This document shows, piece after piece, positions 60,621 to 64,000 of a DNA stretch of 64,000 bases (positions within the stretch are counted from its first letter, which is position 1; the number at the start of each line of letters is the position of its first letter). Source of the DNA: a virus; the IMG/VR virus record IMGVR_UViG_3300047994_000025, positions 1 to 64,000 of that record; one strand, written 5' to 3'. The notes below the pieces were generated by a model. That model was not told where the DNA came from. It did not search any database and saw only the letters and a list, made by a program, of their open reading frames with translations. Made by a program: the position numbers and the translations under genes.

Positions 60621-61840
60621 CCGCGCTGAACCATTTCAGGTGACAGTGTCATTCGTGACACTTCGCCGAACTCCCGGTGATATACGATCGCCTTGGCGTC
60701 ACGCTTCGACAACCACCCGCCGCCCGCTGCGTACGAATCAGACGGCGCAAGCGTGCGGTGGCGTTCGATCTTCATCAGGTTCGAATCCTTCGCTTCGTCG
60801 TTGTGCAAATGCCCGACGTGACCGTACGAATGCGGGCAACGACCGAAGATTTCCCGGAACATCCCGGCGAATACCGCGTCAACGTTGTTCACCTGTCGGC
60901 GGTGTCCGTGGTGATAGAACAGCGCCGTCTTGCCGAATTCGAAGACGTAGTATTCAGCCGGAGACGTGTCGACAAACACACGCGGTTCGTCTTCGTACAG
61001 CGCGGCGAGACTTTCACGAAGCCAGCCGGACGAATACGGGTCATGGTTCGCCTTCGCCATGACGATATGCACATGCTGATGTTTTTCGAGAAGCATCCCG
61101 ATCACTCGGCGAATGGTGCGAATGATCACACGGATCATCTTTTGCGGGCGACTGTCGCCGTCGACAATGTGCTTGTGCGCTGGTGTGACGGTTTCCATAC
61201 TGTCGTAATGCGCAAGGTCACCGATCTGCGCGAAAACCGCTGTGTGCGCCGCTGGCGACATCGCAATCGCGGCACTGAACCAATCGGTCAGAAGCTTTTC
61301 GGCGATCTGCAAATCATAATCGGCGTCTTTCGTTTCTTCCGCCCATGCGAGCATACCGAAATGAAGGTCCGTCACGGTGTACTGAACGCAAAGCTGATCG
61401 TTGACGAAGCTCGGCGCGGCAATCGCCGGTACGCGCGGGATACTCGATTTGAATTCGTCAAGACCATCACGCCACGCTTGCGCGACCGGGTCTTCGACTC
61501 GAGTCTTGACCCACTTGATAATTTCCCGCCCATCTTCGCTCACCAGCGCCGACACGCCCTTGACGACATGTCCTTCGGGAACAATAAAGCCGTCGCCGCG
61601 TTCTGGCTTCTGTTGAATGAATTTACCGTTCGGACCGCTGGTCACCTGTGCGACGCGGAACCCCGGCATGACAGGTTCGAAGCCGAGCATCCCACGTTCG
61701 GCGCACTTCTTCAGACGCCCTTGCATCGACTGCCGGGTGATACCGAGCGCGTTCGCGGCATGTGTGACATTCTTGTTCGCGTCGTTGAACGCGGTGACGG
61801 TTTCGACCAACTGTTCGTCGGTCAGTCTTGCATTGCTCAT
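60617..61840 (-). CDS. Calcineurin-like phosphoesterase with N-terminal HTH
   Basis: A 407-residue protein. Residues 1-60 form a helix-turn-helix (VTAFNDANKNVTHAANALGI, SMQGRLKKCAERGM). The metallophosphoesterase core follows: YTVTDLHFGM (D-x-H), QIGDLAHYD (GDxxHYD), AKANHDPYSS (NHD), FYHHGHRRQ and GHVGHLHND (GHxH). It resembles phage or SbcD-type nucleases that act on DNA. It sits downstream of the lysis genes on the same strand. DNA nicking or branching activity is inferred. Confidence 0.82.
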   Translation of the reverse strand: MSNARLTDEQLVETVTAFNDANKNVTHAANALGITRQSMQGRLKKCAERGMLGFEPVMPGFRVAQVTSGPNGKFIQQKPERGDGFIVPEGHVVKGVSALVSEDGREIIKWVKTRVEDPVAQAWRDGLDEFKSSIPRVPAIAAPSFVNDQLCVQYTVTDLHFGMLAWAEETKDADYDLQIAEKLLTDWFSAAIAMSPAAHTAVFAQIGDLAHYDSMETVTPAHKHIVDGDSRPQKMIRVIIRTIRRVIGMLLEKHQHVHIVMAKANHDPYSSGWLRESLAALYEDEPRVFVDTSPAEYYVFEFGKTALFYHHGHRRQVNNVDAVFAGMFREIFGRCPHSYGHVGHLHNDEAKDSNLMKIERHRTLAPSDSYAAGGGWLSKRDAKAIVYHREFGEVSRMTLSPEMVQRG

Positions 61841-62049
61841 GTTGATTGCCCCAACCACTTGTCACGTAATTTTTTCGGGAGAACCATCGATCGAACATAA
61901 CAGTTGTTCGCGTCAAAGATCGCGACGAATACGTTCGAAGCGCCTTCGGTTTCGACGGTTGATGTCGTCTCGGTAACGGTGCGAATGTACGCCAGATTGT
62001 TCTTTTCAAGCAACCGGATCACATCGGCGTCATTCACACATGCGTTCAT
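61837..62049 (-). CDS. Small hypothetical protein
   Basis: A 70-residue protein (NDADVIRLLEKNNLAYIRTV, then EGASNVFVAIFDANNCYVR). ATGA overlaps at both ends; the start at 62049 is chosen on that basis. Function unknown. Confidence 0.6.
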   Translation of the reverse strand: MNACVNDADVIRLLEKNNLAYIRTVTETTSTVETEGASNVFVAIFDANNCYVRSMVLPKKLRDKWLGQST

Positions 62050-62477
62050 TCGGAGACCGTAAATTCGATCGGCGGCGAGTTCACGACGATTGGCCATCCG
62101 ACTTTATGCAGGAAGTTGCAATAATAGTTCAATGTCACTTCGTACCACGCGCGACCGATAGCGGCGTTTTCGGGAACGGTGATTGATCGTTGATAGGTCT
62201 CCCGGCCTGCCAAGAGCTTCATACCGACCGTATAAGACGGGATGGCGTGCTTTATACCTTCCGCATCAATGACCCATCGTTTCGCGACGGTCGGGCAAAT
62301 GCGGGTTCGGAACACTTGGAATTCCACATCCAAGTTCCCGCCGCGCTTGACGGTCGGCTGAATGGCCCGTGCGCCTTCGTACGTGATCGGTGGCGTTCTG
62401 TCGATCGCCATCATTGTGAAAGAGAAGCTTCCGAAAGAAGCCATGATGCACACGACAACCGCAAGAACTGTTCTCAT
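62046..62477 (-). CDS. Membrane-anchored or secreted beta protein
   Basis: A 143-residue protein with a hydrophobic N-terminus (TVLAVVVCIMASFGSFSFTM) followed by a beta domain (GGNLDVEFQVFRTRICPTVA, then AWYEVTLNYYCNFLH). Three Cys in the outer part could pair. It lies in the lysis cassette and may be periplasmic. Exact role unknown. Confidence 0.65.
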   Translation of the reverse strand: MRTVLAVVVCIMASFGSFSFTMMAIDRTPPITYEGARAIQPTVKRGGNLDVEFQVFRTRICPTVAKRWVIDAEGIKHAIPSYTVGMKLLAGRETYQRSITVPENAAIGRAWYEVTLNYYCNFLHKVGWPIVVNSPPIEFTVSE

Positions 62478-62827
62478 TTCGGCCCACCTGTGAGAAACAA
62501 AGCTTTGAACGCAGCCGCCGCACTGGCACCCGCAATCACAGCACCCATCAACCACATGCCAAAACGCCCGAAGCGCTTCATCGTTCGAAGATTTTCAAGA
62601 CTTTCGTTGATAATCTTCAAGTCTTCCATCGTGAAACGTTTCACGACGAATTCAAGCTTTTCGCGCTCCGTGGCGTCAAGGTTCGCCAGCATTTCCAGAT
62701 TGGGAATTTCGGTGTCACGAACGCCCGCCAAGAAAAGGCGCATGGTCTCGCTAAGGTCTGGCAATCTGTGCGGAAGAGAAGGGTTCGATTCCATATCGCC
62801 ATACTGTCGGTGCAAAGAAACGTTCAT
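62474..62827 (-). CDS. C-terminal-anchored membrane protein (holin candidate)
   Basis: A 117-residue protein. The first ~85 residues are soluble and helical (LEMLANLDATEREKLEFVVK); a single membrane helix FGMWLMGAVIAGASAAAAFK lies near the end. Position right after the spanins suggests lysis. With one helix it is an unusual holin, so other membrane roles are possible. ATG 62827 has AAGG at eight bases. Confidence 0.6.
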   Translation of the reverse strand: MNVSLHRQYGDMESNPSLPHRLPDLSETMRLFLAGVRDTEIPNLEMLANLDATEREKLEFVVKRFTMEDLKIINESLENLRTMKRFGRFGMWLMGAVIAGASAAAAFKALFLTGGPK

Positions 62828-62844
62828 GCACGTGACCTTATCGG

Positions 62845-63186
62845 TCACCGTGGGGATTGAATACCCCGTGCGGCTTCGTCCTGTCGCTTGTCGTACCATT
62901 GGGCGCACCAGATGATACGGGCGTTCGCCTGTTCCCATACGACCTGATGTCGGTATTCGGTCCACCGCCACTTTTCGCCGAGCTTCGGGATTACCTTCGG
63001 GATTTCTTCGCGGCAGTACGCGGGCCAATCGGGAAGGTTCACCGGCGTTTCGATGACGGCACGTTGCGCGGCGGACGTCGCGACGGTCTTAACGTCCGTT
63101 GTTGTGCAGCCAATCAAGATCGGACTGGCTAACAGTAGCGCCGTCATCGCTGGAATCAGCTGCGACCGTTTGATCATATCGTTCAT
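62845..63186 (-). CDS. Outer-membrane spanin (o-spanin) lipoprotein
   Basis: A 113-residue protein with a lipoprotein signal (LIPAMTALLLASPILIGC; lipobox ILIGC, Cys at 27). It starts inside the i-spanin gene, overlapping by 98 bases in another frame, the usual Rz/Rz1 arrangement. It should fuse inner and outer membranes with the i-spanin at lysis. The mature part is longer than typical Rz1. Confidence 0.78.
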   Translation of the reverse strand: MNDMIKRSQLIPAMTALLLASPILIGCTTTDVKTVATSAAQRAVIETPVNLPDWPAYCREEIPKVIPKLGEKWRWTEYRHQVVWEQANARIIWCAQWYDKRQDEAARGIQSPR

Positions 63187-63511
63187 TGCTTTCAATCCTC
63201 TTGAGCTTGTCGACCTGTGCTTGTTCGACGGCTTCTTGTGCGGCCTTGCGGTTCCGTTCGGCTTCGACACGGAACTTCTCGGCTTTCGCTTCAGCCACGG
63301 CGAGCAACCCGGCGTCGACCATGTTCTTCGTGGCGATCTTGACTTGTTCGTCGGCGTATGTGTGTTTCCACCCGGCGAACTCCCCGATGATAGGGATACT
63401 GGTCATGTAGGGGATGCGTGCAAGGCCGGGAATGCCTTCATAGCAGAACAGCATTACAAACGCGCCTAGCGCACCGTACGCGGCGGCTTTAATGCATTCG
63501 AACGGGTTCAT
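63089..63511 (-). CDS. Inner-membrane spanin (i-spanin, Rz-like)
   Basis: A 140-residue protein: N-terminal membrane helix (AAAYGALGAFVMLFCYEGI), then a long coiled coil (AVAEAKAEKFRVEAERNRKA, then AVEQAQVDKLKRIESNE). This is the i-spanin layout. The o-spanin is nested at its end. Anchored in the inner membrane with the coil across the periplasm. Confidence 0.8.
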   Translation of the reverse strand: MNPFECIKAAAYGALGAFVMLFCYEGIPGLARIPYMTSIPIIGEFAGWKHTYADEQVKIATKNMVDAGLLAVAEAKAEKFRVEAERNRKAAQEAVEQAQVDKLKRIESNERYDQTVAADSSDDGATVSQSDLDWLHNNGR

Positions 63512-63659
63512 CGCAATACCTCACATGATCGTTGACGATCGCCAGCGCGTCTTTCTTCAGGATGTCGCTAAGTTCAGGATACGGCTTGCACCCGCGCCCG
63601 GTGTTCGCACATGCCGAGACGATGAACGCGACCATGAAAATCACAAGCCGGTTACGCAT
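63489..63659 (-). CDS. Small lipoprotein in lysis cassette
   Basis: A 56-residue protein with lipoprotein signal NRLVIFMVAFIVSAC (Cys 17) and a short mature part with three more Cys or His-rich ends (GCKPYPELSDILKKDALAIV, VRYCDEPVRMH). It overlaps the endolysin end by 19 bases and the i-spanin start by 23. A second lipoprotein beside the o-spanin; it may assist or regulate lysis. Confidence 0.65.
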   Translation of the reverse strand: MRNRLVIFMVAFIVSACANTGRGCKPYPELSDILKKDALAIVNDHVRYCDEPVRMH

Positions 63660-64000
63660 AGTTCAGCTTCTCCGATTCGAGTCTTGTCGCCCATTTCGCG
63701 ACGGTTGACCAATCCGATATAGACCTGACCGCCCGCCTTGTTGAATGCCGTCGCGGCGATGCAACTTTGCTGATACTTGCCTTCGCGACCGAGACGCGCG
63801 GCGGTCGAATTGCAGGTCGCGCCCGTGCCGATGTTCCACGCAAGCGAATCCATCATCGCACGCCACGACAGCGGCTTCTTGTCGAAGTACGGAATGCACT
63901 TGACCAGCGCCGGACGATATACGGTTTCCATCTTGACCGTTACACGGCGATTACAGCCTTCGTCGGTTTCCACCATTCCCGGCTTGACGTCGGTCGTGTC
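63641..64000 (-). CDS. Endolysin, GH24 lysozyme-like (partial)
   Basis: The C-terminal 119 codons of a lysozyme that continues past the right edge. Family words: DTTDVKPGM, SWRAMMDSLAWNIGTG, YQQSCIAATAFNKAGGQVY and LVNRREMGDKTRIGEAELC, as in phage GH24 endolysins of alphaproteobacterial phages. The catalytic Glu should lie outside the window. It cuts peptidoglycan in the cell wall at the end of infection. Confidence 0.85.
   Translation of the reverse strand, partial: DTTDVKPGMVETDEGCNRRVTVKMETVYRPALVKCIPYFDKKPLSWRAMMDSLAWNIGTGATCNSTAARLGREGKYQQSCIAATAFNKAGGQVYIGLVNRREMGDKTRIGEAELCVTGL

Noticed and set aside
60677-61900. 407-codon plus-strand frame opposite the phosphoesterase
   Set aside because: The minus-strand gene has all phosphoesterase motifs; the plus frame has none.

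Overview
The window is a stretch of a tailed double-stranded DNA phage genome of siphovirus type, fairly GC-rich (roughly mid-50s percent by eye) and very densely packed. A tail-tip order matching the Rhodobacter gene transfer agent (tape measure, distal tail protein, DUF2163 hub protein, DUF6950/NlpC-like protein, large tip protein), a GTA-gp10-like tail chaperone and alphaproteobacteria-style small genes point to an alphaproteobacterial host; this host call is inference. No integrase or lysogeny repressor is seen, and both window edges cut genes (a tail fibre at the left, a lysozyme at the right).

Region by region: 1-15.07 kb (minus strand) carries tail fibre, tail tip, tape measure, tail chaperones with a -1 frameshift, tail tube, neck proteins, major capsid, decoration protein, scaffold and prohead protease. 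A plus-strand cassette of five tiny genes interrupts it (15.1-16.3 kb). Then come the MuF-like head protein, a connector, a head-fibre-like protein and the portal (16.3-20.1 kb, minus), followed by small minus genes. Plus-strand small-gene cassettes alternate with terL (25.2-26.7 kb) and terS (28.6-29.3 kb), both minus. An AT-rich 390 bp control region (29.3-29.7 kb) with palindromic repeats precedes two DNA-binding paralogues. From 30 to 38.8 kb lie many small early-type genes, mostly plus strand, including a broken methyltransferase and a helicase stub. From 38.8 to 46.4 kb (minus) is a replication and nucleotide block: primase-helicase, VRR-NUC-like nuclease, DEAH helicase, C5 methyltransferase, dCMP deaminase and a 3'-5' exonuclease. 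From 46.5 to 60.6 kb (plus) are a disordered protein split by a foreign methyltransferase island, tRNA-Gln, a DUF2800 nuclease, a P-loop ATPase, an Enc34-type SSB, a MazG-like protein, family B DNA polymerase, endonuclease VII, a GapR-like protein, dNMP kinase, a free-standing structured RNA candidate and a TM2 protein. From 60.6 to 64 kb (minus) is a phosphoesterase plus the lysis cassette (holin candidate, overlapping spanins, an extra lipoprotein, endolysin).

Expression logic: genes are chained by 4-base ATGA overlaps, and several convergent pairs share stop codons. Most early units start with a nearly identical leader: TTGACR, 17-18 bases, TATAAAcgggtcatc, then an ACGGAGAA ribosome site. 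The most unusual observations are: (1) a promoter- and terminator-bounded structured RNA at 58.1-58.4 kb containing a ribosome site followed by ATG-TAG; (2) a 309-codon gene with its own strong ribosome site buried in another frame of the island methyltransferase; (3) that island itself, flanked by 30 bp repeats that duplicate the end of the gene it split; (4) a perfect 32 bp palindrome that places a TAG inside an apparently continuous gene; (5) an 18 bp inverted-repeat cassette beside the second methyltransferase; and (6) a recurring terminal DLF peptide that may be a sliding-clamp-binding tag.
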